The translations under genes and the position numbers were made by a program. Below the pieces are notes generated by a model that had not been told where the DNA came from, ran no database searches, and saw only the letters and a list, made by a program, of their open reading frames with translations. From Micavibrio sp. UBA5572 (GTDB lineage Bacteria > Pseudomonadota > Alphaproteobacteria > Micavibrionales > Micavibrionaceae), in NCBI GenBank assembly GCA_002425415.1, contig DIMG01000029.1, forward strand, positions 248,001 through 312,000: a stretch of 64,000 bases of DNA, read 5' to 3'. Below, piece after piece: positions 51,521-59,179 of the stretch; within the stretch, counting starts at the first letter, position 1, and each line of letters begins with the position of its first letter.

Positions 51521-52885
51521 TTAACGCTTTTCTTCGCTGTCTCCAACCGTATTTATAATATCAGCGGCGCGAAGAGCTTCCGGACTATTCGGAACAAGAT
51601 GCTCTTTGGTTACTTTTGCAATCCTCAAAGCCTCACTTTTATTCCCCTGCATCAAAGCTTCTTCCGCCAAATAGATCCGAGCCTCTGGCTCTTTGCCCAT
51701 TTTACCAAAGGCGGTCGCCAATAATCTTTTGATTTTCGAAACGCGGGGCTCGTCCCGTTCTGCCCGTTTAAGCTGGCCGATTGCATCTTTCAATCTTAAT
51801 GGGTCTTTTCCGGAACTTTCGATCAAAGCCTGTGCATAAGCCATCCGGATCAAACCGGACTCCGGTGCGTATTTTACTGACTTTTCGTAATAGGGAACTG
51901 CCTGCGCGGCCTTACCAAAATCAAAAAGCATCTGGCCTTTGAGTTCAAGGAAATATGGATTCTGTGGTTCCCGTTTTATCAAAGAATCTGCCAGATCAAG
52001 AGATTCCTGAACATGATTGAATTTATAGGCCGCGATTGCCCGCGCGTAGGATGCAGGCAGAGAGGTATCTTCTTTCTTATATGCATATGTGACTTGTTGA
52101 GGGGTAATGAACCCCAGCAGTTTGGCTTTCATCAGGCCATATTGCCTGTCCCAGTCTTCCGGAAGCTTGACACTCTGTTGTGGTGAATTCTTGAGCTTGT
52201 TTTCCAAAGCTTCGACACGGTCACTGGACATCGGGTGGGTGCGCACATACTGGGATTGCTGGGATGTGGTTAAAAGCTCTTGGGACGAGAGTTTTTCCAA
52301 AAAGCTGGTTAAACCTTCGGGACTCATTCCTGCACCGCTTAAGAATCTAAATCCTGCCTGATCCGCACTCGACTCCTGAACGCGGCTGTAAGCCAGATAT
52401 TTATTCATCGCTTGCCCTTGGCCAATGCGAATTCCTGCAGCGGCGGCGCTCCCGTCTCCTGTTGCAACGGCGGCGCCCAATCCAATCAGAGCCCCCATAA
52501 TGGTTTCGAAAGATGCGTTTCTGGCAACCTCCCCCGTTCTGGTCAAATGTCCGCCCGCGATATGCCCCAATTCGTGCGCAATCACACCAATCACTTCGCC
52601 TGCATTGTCAGTTTTTTGAATAAGGCCAGTATAAATAAAGATATTCGCGCCCCCTGCAACGAATGCGTTGACGTCCGGACTTTGAACCAGAATGATCTTT
52701 ATTTGTTCTGGATTCATACCAGCCGCGCGGATCACATCTGCCGTCCATTCACGAATACTCTGTTCTATTTCGGCATCACGGATAATGGTCTGTCCGGATT
52801 GTTGAGCCTGCACATTCAAAGGACAGGCCAGAACCATTGCGGCACAAAGAGTCGCAGACACAAAGGGGCGGAATTGAAGCTTCAT
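51521..52885 (-). CDS. M48-family metalloprotease with TPR repeats, BepA-like
   Basis: 454 residues from ATG 52885 (a GTG at 52918 is the other option). A signal peptide ends at VQA|QQSG. The protease domain has VIAHELGHIAGGH (HExxH) and a downstream Glu in ESSADQAGFRFL. From about residue 285 on there are TPR-like helices. BepA/YfgC acts in outer-membrane protein quality control. It is first in the leftward cluster; 43 bp separate it from the DsbA gene. Confidence 0.93.
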   Translation of the reverse strand: MKLQFRPFVSATLCAAMVLACPLNVQAQQSGQTIIRDAEIEQSIREWTADVIRAAGMNPEQIKIILVQSPDVNAFVAGGANIFIYTGLIQKTDNAGEVIGVIAHELGHIAGGHLTRTGEVARNASFETIMGALIGLGAAVATGDGSAAAAGIRIGQGQAMNKYLAYSRVQESSADQAGFRFLSGAGMSPEGLTSFLEKLSSQELLTTSQQSQYVRTHPMSSDRVEALENKLKNSPQQSVKLPEDWDRQYGLMKAKLLGFITPQQVTYAYKKEDTSLPASYARAIAAYKFNHVQESLDLADSLIKREPQNPYFLELKGQMLFDFGKAAQAVPYYEKSVKYAPESGLIRMAYAQALIESSGKDPLRLKDAIGQLKRAERDEPRVSKIKRLLATAFGKMGKEPEARIYLAEEALMQGNKSEALRIAKVTKEHLVPNSPEALRAADIINTVGDSEEKR

Positions 52886-53005
52886 ATAAAAACCTGTATG
52901 ACTTTTTGAATTGTTCACATTACTATAACAGCAATGTGAAGTCTTTTCCCCCCTTTTCCAAGAGTGGATGGGCTATAAATGTTATTTTTGTAGGATTTTT
53001 TCCAG

Positions 53006-53377
53006 TTGCTCGACACAATACATTATTATGGACATTTATTCGTCAGTGATTGGCTTGATACCGTTTGGCTGGTGATTACGCCCTTGATCGTTCACAAAAG
53101 GCAACGATGGAAAGCTTTGGCTTTTATGCTTTTGTGCATGTTTGTCCTTCGGCTTCAGGTCGAGATCATCCAATCCACTGGTTTTGAGACTGGATTTACC
53201 GGATTGCTTGATTGGAGTCTGATGAACAGGGGGTTTGTCGTTTATGGCTTTTTCAGCACACTTTACCTTCTTTTGTCCTATTTTTCGCCCTTTACGCATA
53301 GTGCAATCTATTTGGCTGCGTCCTTATCCATTTTTTTCATGGCTTTTACCGCCTCTTCTATAGTACTCATCATCTGA
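53006..53377 (+). CDS. Hypothetical small membrane protein upstream of rlmE
   Basis: 123 residues if the TTG at 53006 is the start; no ribosome binding site is clear. Three or four hydrophobic helices are visible (WLVITPLIV, LAFMLLCMFVL, VVYGFFSTLYLLLSYF, IFFMAFTASSIVLII). The stop is 1 bp before the rlmE ATG, which supports a real cotranscribed gene. I do not recognise the family. Confidence 0.55.
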   Translation: MLDTIHYYGHLFVSDWLDTVWLVITPLIVHKRQRWKALAFMLLCMFVLRLQVEIIQSTGFETGFTGLLDWSLMNRGFVVYGFFSTLYLLLSYFSPFTHSAIYLAASLSIFFMAFTASSIVLII

Positions 53378-53378
53378 A

Positions 53379-54026
53379 ATGAAAAAGATCAAAACAGCTA
53401 AAGGCCGCAAAGCCTCCTCCACGCGATGGATTGAACGGCAACTTAATGACCCTTACGTTACCAAAGCACAAAAGGACGGGTATCGGTCACGCGCTGCTTA
53501 TAAACTTCTGGAAATGGATGAGAAGCACAAATTCCTGAAATCAGGAATGCTGGTTGTCGATTTGGGTGCCGCCCCCGGGGGGTGGTGTCAAATTGCCCTG
53601 GAGAAGGGCTGTAAAAAAATTGTTGCGATTGATCTTTTGGAAATGGATGAATTGCCAGGGGTCATTTTTATGCAACAAGATTTTATGGCGGATGATGCTC
53701 CTCAAAAATTAAAGGATGCGCTAGGGGGCAAAGCCGATGTCGTTTTAAGCGACATGGCGCATAACACCACCGGCCACAAAAATACTGACCATTTAAAGAT
53801 CATGGGCTTGGTCGAAGCCGGATATGATTTTGCCACTCAAATTCTGAAACAGGACGGATCGTTTTTAGCAAAGACCTTTCAGGGTGGAGCGGAATCAGAG
53901 CTTTTAGCGCGGATCAAGATTGATTTCAAAACGGTTCGTCACCTAAAGCCACCCGCCTCCCGCTCCGATAGTTCAGAGAAGTATTTGCTGGCTACCGGAT
54001 TTCGCAAGCAAGCATCAGATGAATAA
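53379..54026 (+). CDS. rlmE: 23S rRNA 2'-O-methyltransferase (Um2552)
   Basis: 215 residues. RmJ/FtsJ signature: SRAAYKLLEMDEKHKFLK, motif I VVDLGAAPGGWCQIAL, the catalytic set with Asp in VVLSDMAHNTTGHK and Lys in FLAKTFQGG, and SSEKYLLATGF at the end. It methylates U2552 in the ribosomal A loop. It is coupled to the membrane protein before it. Confidence 0.97.
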   Translation: MKKIKTAKGRKASSTRWIERQLNDPYVTKAQKDGYRSRAAYKLLEMDEKHKFLKSGMLVVDLGAAPGGWCQIALEKGCKKIVAIDLLEMDELPGVIFMQQDFMADDAPQKLKDALGGKADVVLSDMAHNTTGHKNTDHLKIMGLVEAGYDFATQILKQDGSFLAKTFQGGAESELLARIKIDFKTVRHLKPPASRSDSSEKYLLATGFRKQASDE

Positions 54027-54029
54027 TTT

Positions 54030-54052
54030 ATACGTCCCGTTACGGGGCGTAT
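54030..54052. terminator. Hairpin between the convergent rlmE and nrdB genes
   Basis: ATACGTCCCG (54030-54039) pairs with CGGGGCGTAT (54043-54052), one G-T pair, loop TTA. There is only a weak T-rich tail on either side, so it may be a bidirectional but leaky terminator. Confidence 0.45.
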
Positions 54053-54093
54053 CGGATTCTATTTTGGCATCAATTGAAGGATCACCTTTTTAA

Positions 54094-55155
54094 CTAAGCC
54101 GTTTTTTTATGGTATTCACCAGTGAAAGCAGTTTCTCCAAATGCATCTTCCCAAGATCCTTCGGTCGATGCTTTAGAATATTCAGTCGCACGATTTTCAA
54201 AGAAGTTGGTATGTTCTGCCCCATTGAGCATCTGATCCATCCATGGCAGTGGATTTTTATCTGCGCCAAAGATAGGCTCAAGATCCAACTGCTGCAGACG
54301 ACGGTCTGTAATATAGCGGATATAGGCCTTTACTTCACTTCCTTCCAACCCCTCAACCCCACCTTGCTCGAAGGCCAGATCAATAAAGGCATCTTCAATT
54401 TCGACAATGCGTTGAGCTGTTTCTGTGATTTCAGTACGCAGCTGCTCTGTCCAGATGTCTGGATTTTCCGCGATAAAGGATTTAAACAATTTTATCATCG
54501 ACAGACAGTGCAAGGTTTCATCGCGCACCGACCATGTAATAATCTGTCCCATACCCTTCATTTTGTTGAAACGCGGAAAGTTCATCAAAATAGCAAAGGA
54601 CGCAAAAAGCTGGACACCTTCGGTAAATGCACCGAACATCGCCATTGTCTTTGCAATATCGTGACGTGATTTCATGCTGGCTGTTTGCAAGAAATCATAT
54701 TTATCCTTCATTTCCTTATATTTCATGAAGGCCTGATATTCGACTTCCGGTATCCCCAGCGTATCCAACAAATGCGAGTAAGCCGCGATGTGAACCGTTT
54801 CCATATTTGCAAATGCGCCAAGCATCATTTGAACTTCAACCGGTCCGAACACGCGCGAGTAATGTTTCATATAGCAGTTGTTCACTTCAACATCGGCTTG
54901 TGTGAAAAAGCGGAAAATCTGGGTCATCAGGTTTTTTTCCGATGGAGTCAGTTTTTGTTTCCAATCACGGACATCTTCAGCCAAAGGAACCTCTTCCGGC
55001 AGCCAATGAATCCGTTGCTGGGTTAACCATGCCTCATAACACCACGGATAAAGGAACGGTTTGTAAACGTGGCGCTCAACCAACAGAGGAGACTTGGATT
55101 TGGTCACATCGTCGCTCAATTCTTCATTCGACGTAACGGTAACAGCATTGGACAT
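54094..55155 (-). CDS. nrdB: Class Ia ribonucleotide reductase small (beta) subunit
   Basis: 353 residues from ATG 55155, which has AAAGGAG seven bases upstream; the open frame before it is not needed. The diiron site and radical tyrosine are complete: METVHIAAYSHLL gives Glu119, His122 and Tyr126, and FTEGVQLF and RDETLHCLSM give the further Glu and His ligands. FFTQADVEVNN supplies the first acidic ligand. It makes the tyrosyl radical for NrdA, which is encoded 2 kb away on the other strand. Two NrdR-like boxes lie upstream. Confidence 0.97.
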   Translation of the reverse strand: MSNAVTVTSNEELSDDVTKSKSPLLVERHVYKPFLYPWCYEAWLTQQRIHWLPEEVPLAEDVRDWKQKLTPSEKNLMTQIFRFFTQADVEVNNCYMKHYSRVFGPVEVQMMLGAFANMETVHIAAYSHLLDTLGIPEVEYQAFMKYKEMKDKYDFLQTASMKSRHDIAKTMAMFGAFTEGVQLFASFAILMNFPRFNKMKGMGQIITWSVRDETLHCLSMIKLFKSFIAENPDIWTEQLRTEITETAQRIVEIEDAFIDLAFEQGGVEGLEGSEVKAYIRYITDRRLQQLDLEPIFGADKNPLPWMDQMLNGAEHTNFFENRATEYSKASTEGSWEDAFGETAFTGEYHKKTA

Positions 55156-55536
55156 GGCAAACTCCTTTAAAAACTCATTTATGCGCAATAACGCGCGATC
55201 TGGACTTAAATTTATATTTTTTGTCATTTTTTGATGGCTCAATCAACACCGATTCTCTATCCCCGCGCAAGCATTTTTCGGTCAACACCAGAAAAAACCC
55301 TCTTGTAAATACTACATATAGCGTTTTATTTGCAAACTCAACACACTATGTTGTTTTTGTATTTTTGAACCGCTGTTCGTGCTGTTCATATTTTTCAAAT
55401 AGATACAATTTTACCTAATTCATAGAAAGTTAACCTTCGAAGTGTTAACATAAATAGTGTGTTGGTAGAACTACCGCAGAAGCTCTGTGGGTTCTCAAAT
55501 TTAAACAGGCTGAGTTTTGGCCTTGAGGAGGGTAAA
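55156..55536. promoter_or_regulatory. Divergent control region of nrdB and the repeat protein gene
   Basis: 381 bp without a supported gene. It carries two NrdR-like boxes (55309-55324 and 55341-55356) and a GGAGGG ribosome binding site before the rightward gene. The region is AT-rich from 55290 to 55460. Confidence 0.6.
55309..55356. promoter_or_regulatory. Pair of NrdR-like operator boxes upstream of nrdB
   Basis: Against the NrdR consensus ACACWATATATWGTGT, 55309-55324 (ATACTACATATAGCGT) and 55341-55356 (ACACACTATGTTGTTT) each match 13 of 16 positions. They are 32 bp apart, three helical turns, one of the spacings typical of NrdR box pairs. They lie 154-201 bp upstream of the nrdB start. 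NrdR represses ribonucleotide reductase genes in response to (d)ATP. Confidence 0.7.
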
Positions 55537-56802
55537 ATGGGGATTTTTGTTTCTAAATCCGATAAATCGGTCTGTATCTTTCATAAATCTTTTGCAATTT
55601 TTGCGGCAATTTCCATGATCGGTGGGATAGGGTTTGTAGGTGCTGCTGAAGCCACGACATGCTCTTATAATACTGATGGGGTGGCCGTTATTTCTTCCTC
55701 ATGCTCAACTCTGACTTCATTATCAACAGTGACGCATTCAGAGTCTAATCCTGACTTGGTTTTGAACAATGGGAAGACTGTGAAATATAATAAATATGTC
55801 GCGGCTGCGCTTGAAAAGTCAAACAAACTGGTTGGCTCTCAAAACGTTGCAGAGGTTTATTACCCTGCAGACGGGACAAGCGGAGTAACGCTTCCAACCT
55901 TGGCTTCATCGCCAACCGTGCTTCCTCCAGTGTCTAATCCTGACTTGGTTTTGAACAATGGGAAGACTGTGGAATATAATAAATATGTCGCGGCTGCGCT
56001 TGAAAAGTCAAACAAACTGGTCGGCCATCAGGAGGTTGACGAGGTTTATTACCCTGCAGACGGGGTAAGCGGAGTAACGCTTCCAACCTTGGCTTCATCG
56101 CCAACCGTGCTTCCTCCAGTGTCTAATCCTGACTTGGTTTTGAATAATGGGAAGACTGTGAAATATAATAAATATGTCGCGGCTGCGCTTGAAAAGTCAA
56201 ACAAACTGGCTGCCCCGAAACAACCAATGTTTAGTCCTGGTTTGGTCGCGGCTCATTCCCCTGTGATCTCAAATTCAAACGTAGATAGCCTCCATTATGA
56301 CCTTGATAAGCTTCTTAGTGCTCAGGCTATGCAAAATCAGGCTTATACGGCACAATATGCGGCTTTAAAAGAAAAGATCGTTGGCTCTAAATATGGTCTT
56401 GCCTCTGGTAAATGTACCGTAGATGGATTGTCTGGATCTAAATGTCCAACTGTGTCTGACCTTGCTGCTTTGGTTAAATCTCAGGAAAAAGCCAAGGTTG
56501 CTTTACAAAGCCAAATCACCACTGTGCAGTCAAAACTGTCCAATTATACAACTCTTGCAACAGCGCCAACACCTATTGTGAATTCGGCGGTGAATGAACT
56601 GAAAACTGCAGCAAATAAACAATTATCCAATCTCAAACAAGCGGAACCTAAAGCTGCTAACTCTCTTACAGGTAGCGTGTTTTGTAAAAAATCATCCTAT
56701 ATCAGCGAGCTTGGCGCGACTGCTTGTGGTAGAATTGATCTCGACAAAATTGATATCAATGCTGTATTGGCCAAGTCGTACAGTGATAGTTACAAAAAAT
56801 AA
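55537..56802 (+). CDS. Exported repeat protein of unknown function
   Basis: 421 residues from ATG 55537, preceded by GGAGGG. A signal peptide ends near GAAEA|TTCSY. Residues about 70-225 hold three copies (the last shortened) of a 63-residue unit containing SNPDLVLNNGKTV, YNKYVAAALEKSNKL and YYPADG, TLPTLASSPTVLPPV. The C-terminal half has a coiled-coil-like stretch (LVKSQEKAKVALQSQITTV) and two cysteine pairs, CTVDGLSGSKC and FCKKSSYISELGATAC. I do not recognise a family. It lies between nrdB and nrdA and is followed by a terminator. Confidence 0.75.
   Translation: MGIFVSKSDKSVCIFHKSFAIFAAISMIGGIGFVGAAEATTCSYNTDGVAVISSSCSTLTSLSTVTHSESNPDLVLNNGKTVKYNKYVAAALEKSNKLVGSQNVAEVYYPADGTSGVTLPTLASSPTVLPPVSNPDLVLNNGKTVEYNKYVAAALEKSNKLVGHQEVDEVYYPADGVSGVTLPTLASSPTVLPPVSNPDLVLNNGKTVKYNKYVAAALEKSNKLAAPKQPMFSPGLVAAHSPVISNSNVDSLHYDLDKLLSAQAMQNQAYTAQYAALKEKIVGSKYGLASGKCTVDGLSGSKCPTVSDLAALVKSQEKAKVALQSQITTVQSKLSNYTTLATAPTPIVNSAVNELKTAANKQLSNLKQAEPKAANSLTGSVFCKKSSYISELGATACGRIDLDKIDINAVLAKSYSDSYKK
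55744..56210 (+). repeat. 189-bp tandem repeat, two full copies plus a half copy
   Basis: Units start at 55744, 55933 and 56122, exactly 189 bp (63 codons) apart. Copies are nearly identical at the DNA level, including silent positions; differences cluster around GSQNVAE versus GHQEVDE. The third copy keeps only about the first 90 bp. Near-identity at silent sites indicates recent duplication or ongoing gene conversion. Confidence 0.93.
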
Positions 56803-56834
56803 TCAGGTTTTATATCAGTCTTCTATAAACCTTC

Positions 56835-56862
56835 AAACAGCTCTTCGGGGCTGTTTCTTTGT
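56835..56862 (+). terminator. Rho-independent terminator with TTCG loop
   Basis: AAACAGCTC (56835-56843) pairs with GGGCTGTTT (56848-56856), one G-T pair, around the very stable TTCG tetraloop, and is followed by CTTTGTG. It ends the repeat protein transcript. Confidence 0.8.
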
Positions 56863-57177
56863 GTTAGCACCCGCTGGCATCAAAAAAGAATCAACCGAAT
56901 CGATTCGGCGACATTTGTTCCGTTTTTTCCATGATTATGACTTATGACATACTTTCTGGAAAATTATTCCCGATATTTTGCCATTGCGAATAGATGTAAT
57001 TCTGGAATTTTCGTGCTTTTAAAAGTTGTCCCCGATTCACACATAAAAAATAACATTCTGATTCAGCACGACTTTTACGGAGAGTCTTGGTTTTTGGATG
57101 CTTGCAAATTTATTATTTTTCCTTCAAGACTTGTTGTGTCTCGAATACGAGATGTAGTAGGTTATTAGGTGTACTTA

Positions 57178-57193
57178 TCACAACAGATTGTGT
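57178..57193. promoter_or_regulatory. NrdR-like operator box upstream of nrdA
   Basis: TCACAACAGATTGTGT matches the NrdR consensus at 13 of 16 positions and is a good inverted repeat. It lies 98 bp before the nrdA start. The adjoining 57194-57209 is a weak second match (about 9 of 16) at 16-bp spacing; the usual second box is therefore uncertain. Confidence 0.55.
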
Positions 57194-57290
57194 TTTCTGC
57201 ACATTCTGTCCTCACTGAGAAAAACCAAATTTATCTTATTTTTTTGCCCTGTTTGTATAGGGTGAAGCAGAGTTTTAGGGAGACTGGATT

Positions 57291-59129
57291 ATGTTTGACG
57301 TTGCACAAATGGAACGAGGCAACCGGATCACGACTGATAAATCACGTGATTCAAAATTAACAGCCTTTGGCATTGCCACATTGGTTGACCGTTATTTGCT
57401 GCCCGAAGAAGGTCCCCAAGACCTGTTTGCCCGCGTTGCCATGTATTATGGTGATGACTCGGCTCACGCCCAGCGTCTTTATGATTATATTTCAAATCTG
57501 TGGTTTATGCCCGCGACCCCGATTCTATCCAATGGGGGGACAAGCCGTGGATTGCCGATTTCCTGCTTTCTCAATGAAACCAATGACTCTTTGGAAGAGA
57601 TTGTTTCTTTATGGAACGAGAATGTCTGGCTGGCCTCCTTGGGTGGCGGTATCGGGTCTTATTGGGGGAATGTCCGTTCGATCGGTGAAAAAGTCGGTCG
57701 CAACGGCAAAACATCTGGAATTGTTCCGTTTATTCGTGTGATGGACTCTTTGACCCTTGCCATCTCTCAAGGATCCCTCCGTCGCGGGTCTGCGGCTATC
57801 TACTTGCCGATTGATCATCCTGAAATCGAAGAATTTATTGAAATCCGCCGCCCGACCGGCGGTGATCCAAACCGAAAAGCCTTGAACTTGCATCATGGCG
57901 TTCTGGTTTCTGATGCCTTTATGCATGCCGTGGCTGAAGATGGCGAGTGGGCGTTGCGTTCCCCGAAAGACAAAGCTGTTATTTCCCGCGTGAAAGCACG
58001 TGATCTTTGGGTGCGTTTGCTGACTGCGCGGATTGAAACCGGAGAGCCATACATTGTTTATATCGACCATGTGAATGACCGCATTCCCGAGCATCATAAA
58101 ATGGCCGGATTGAACGTGAAAATGTCCAATCTGTGTTCCGAAATTACTTTGCCGACTGGTCGCGACCATCTGGGCAATGACCGAACAGCTGTGTGTTGCT
58201 TGTCTTCTCTTAATCTAGAAACATTTGAAGAGTGGCAGGATCATCCGACCTTTATTGAAGACATTATGCGTTTTCTGGATAATGTCTTGACCGACTTTAT
58301 CAATAAGGCTCCAGATTCGATGAAACGTGCCAAATATGCCGCGATGCGTGAACGTTCTGTTGGATTGGGAGTCATGGGATTCCATTCGTTCTTGCAATCA
58401 AAAATGATTCCCATGGAGGGAGTAATGGCCAAAGTCTGGAATCGTCGCATGTTCCAACACATCAAACGTCAAGCGGATGATGCATCGGTCAAGCTGGCTC
58501 ATGAACGCGGAGCGTGTCCTGATGCTGCTGATTACGGCGTGATGGAACGTTTTTCCAACAAGATGGCGATTGCGCCGACTGCGTCGATCTCGATTATCTG
58601 CGGGGGGACATCCCCAGGAATCGAGCCGGTTGCCGCAAATGCATTCACTCATAAAACATTGTCCGGTTCTTTTGCAGTCAAGAGCCCGTATCTCATGAAA
58701 TTGCTGGAAGAAAAAGGAATGAATAACGAAGATATCTGGTCATCCATCTATACCAATGAGGGGTCTGTCCAGCATCTTGATTTCTTGTCGGATGAAGAAA
58801 AAGATGTCTTTAAAACGGCGTTCGAAATTGACCAACGCTGGTTGATCGAACATGCGGGTGACCGGACACAATTTGTCTGTCAGGCGCAGTCGCTCAATGT
58901 CTTCTTGCCTGCCAATGTGCATAAAAGAGATCTTCACGCTATTCACTGGGCGGCATGGGCGAAGGGCGTTAAATCCTTGTATTATTGCCGTTCCAAATCC
59001 ATTCAACGTGCGGAAAGCGCCGCCAGTTGGACTCGCAGCAAGCTCGCCAATGACGCAGAGCCCAAACAATTGGAATTGGGTGAAAGCGAAGAGCCCGCCA
59101 AATACGAAGAATGTCTGGCTTGCCAATGA
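57291..59129 (+). CDS. nrdA: Class Ia ribonucleotide reductase large (alpha) subunit, short form
   Basis: 612 residues, compared with about 760 in E. coli. It lacks an N-terminal ATP-cone and starts nearly directly with the barrel region. The catalytic residues are present: Cys92 in LPISCFLNE, NLCSEI with the thiyl cysteine, VCCLSSLN with the third cysteine, LYYCRSKS with the radical-transfer tyrosines, and the C-terminal ECLACQ pair for re-reduction. GTSPGIEPVAANAF and MAIAPTASIS are also typical. Without the ATP-cone, overall activity control by dATP should be absent unless NrdB or another partner provides it. Its partner nrdB is on the other strand. Confidence 0.96.
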   Translation: MFDVAQMERGNRITTDKSRDSKLTAFGIATLVDRYLLPEEGPQDLFARVAMYYGDDSAHAQRLYDYISNLWFMPATPILSNGGTSRGLPISCFLNETNDSLEEIVSLWNENVWLASLGGGIGSYWGNVRSIGEKVGRNGKTSGIVPFIRVMDSLTLAISQGSLRRGSAAIYLPIDHPEIEEFIEIRRPTGGDPNRKALNLHHGVLVSDAFMHAVAEDGEWALRSPKDKAVISRVKARDLWVRLLTARIETGEPYIVYIDHVNDRIPEHHKMAGLNVKMSNLCSEITLPTGRDHLGNDRTAVCCLSSLNLETFEEWQDHPTFIEDIMRFLDNVLTDFINKAPDSMKRAKYAAMRERSVGLGVMGFHSFLQSKMIPMEGVMAKVWNRRMFQHIKRQADDASVKLAHERGACPDAADYGVMERFSNKMAIAPTASISIICGGTSPGIEPVAANAFTHKTLSGSFAVKSPYLMKLLEEKGMNNEDIWSSIYTNEGSVQHLDFLSDEEKDVFKTAFEIDQRWLIEHAGDRTQFVCQAQSLNVFLPANVHKRDLHAIHWAAWAKGVKSLYYCRSKSIQRAESAASWTRSKLANDAEPKQLELGESEEPAKYEECLACQ

Positions 59130-59150
59130 TTTCTTTTAAATCAATTTTAT

Positions 59151-59179
59151 ACCCCCGATTTTTCGGGGGTTTTTATTTT
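59151..59179 (+). terminator. Rho-independent terminator after nrdA
   Basis: ACCCCCGA (59151-59158) pairs with TCGGGGGT (59163-59170), loop TTTT, followed by TTTTATTTT. Its T tail overlaps the last codons of the convergent antiporter gene. Confidence 0.88.

Larger units (their letters stand above)
56803..57290. promoter_or_regulatory. Intergenic region upstream of nrdA
   Basis: 488 bp. It contains the terminator of the repeat protein gene, an NrdR-like box at 57178-57193 and AT-rich DNA. Short open frames within it have no ribosome binding site, family likeness or conserved composition, so I do not call them. Confidence 0.5.

Noticed and set aside
56944..57290. Short open frames between the repeat protein and nrdA
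   Set aside because: No ribosome binding site, no family likeness, and the region carries an NrdR-like box and promoter-like DNA.
55156..57290. Intein or prophage insertion separating nrdB from nrdA
   Set aside because: Both reductase genes are uninterrupted, and no integrase, phage gene or attachment repeat is visible. The intervening gene looks like an ordinary chromosomal exported protein gene.
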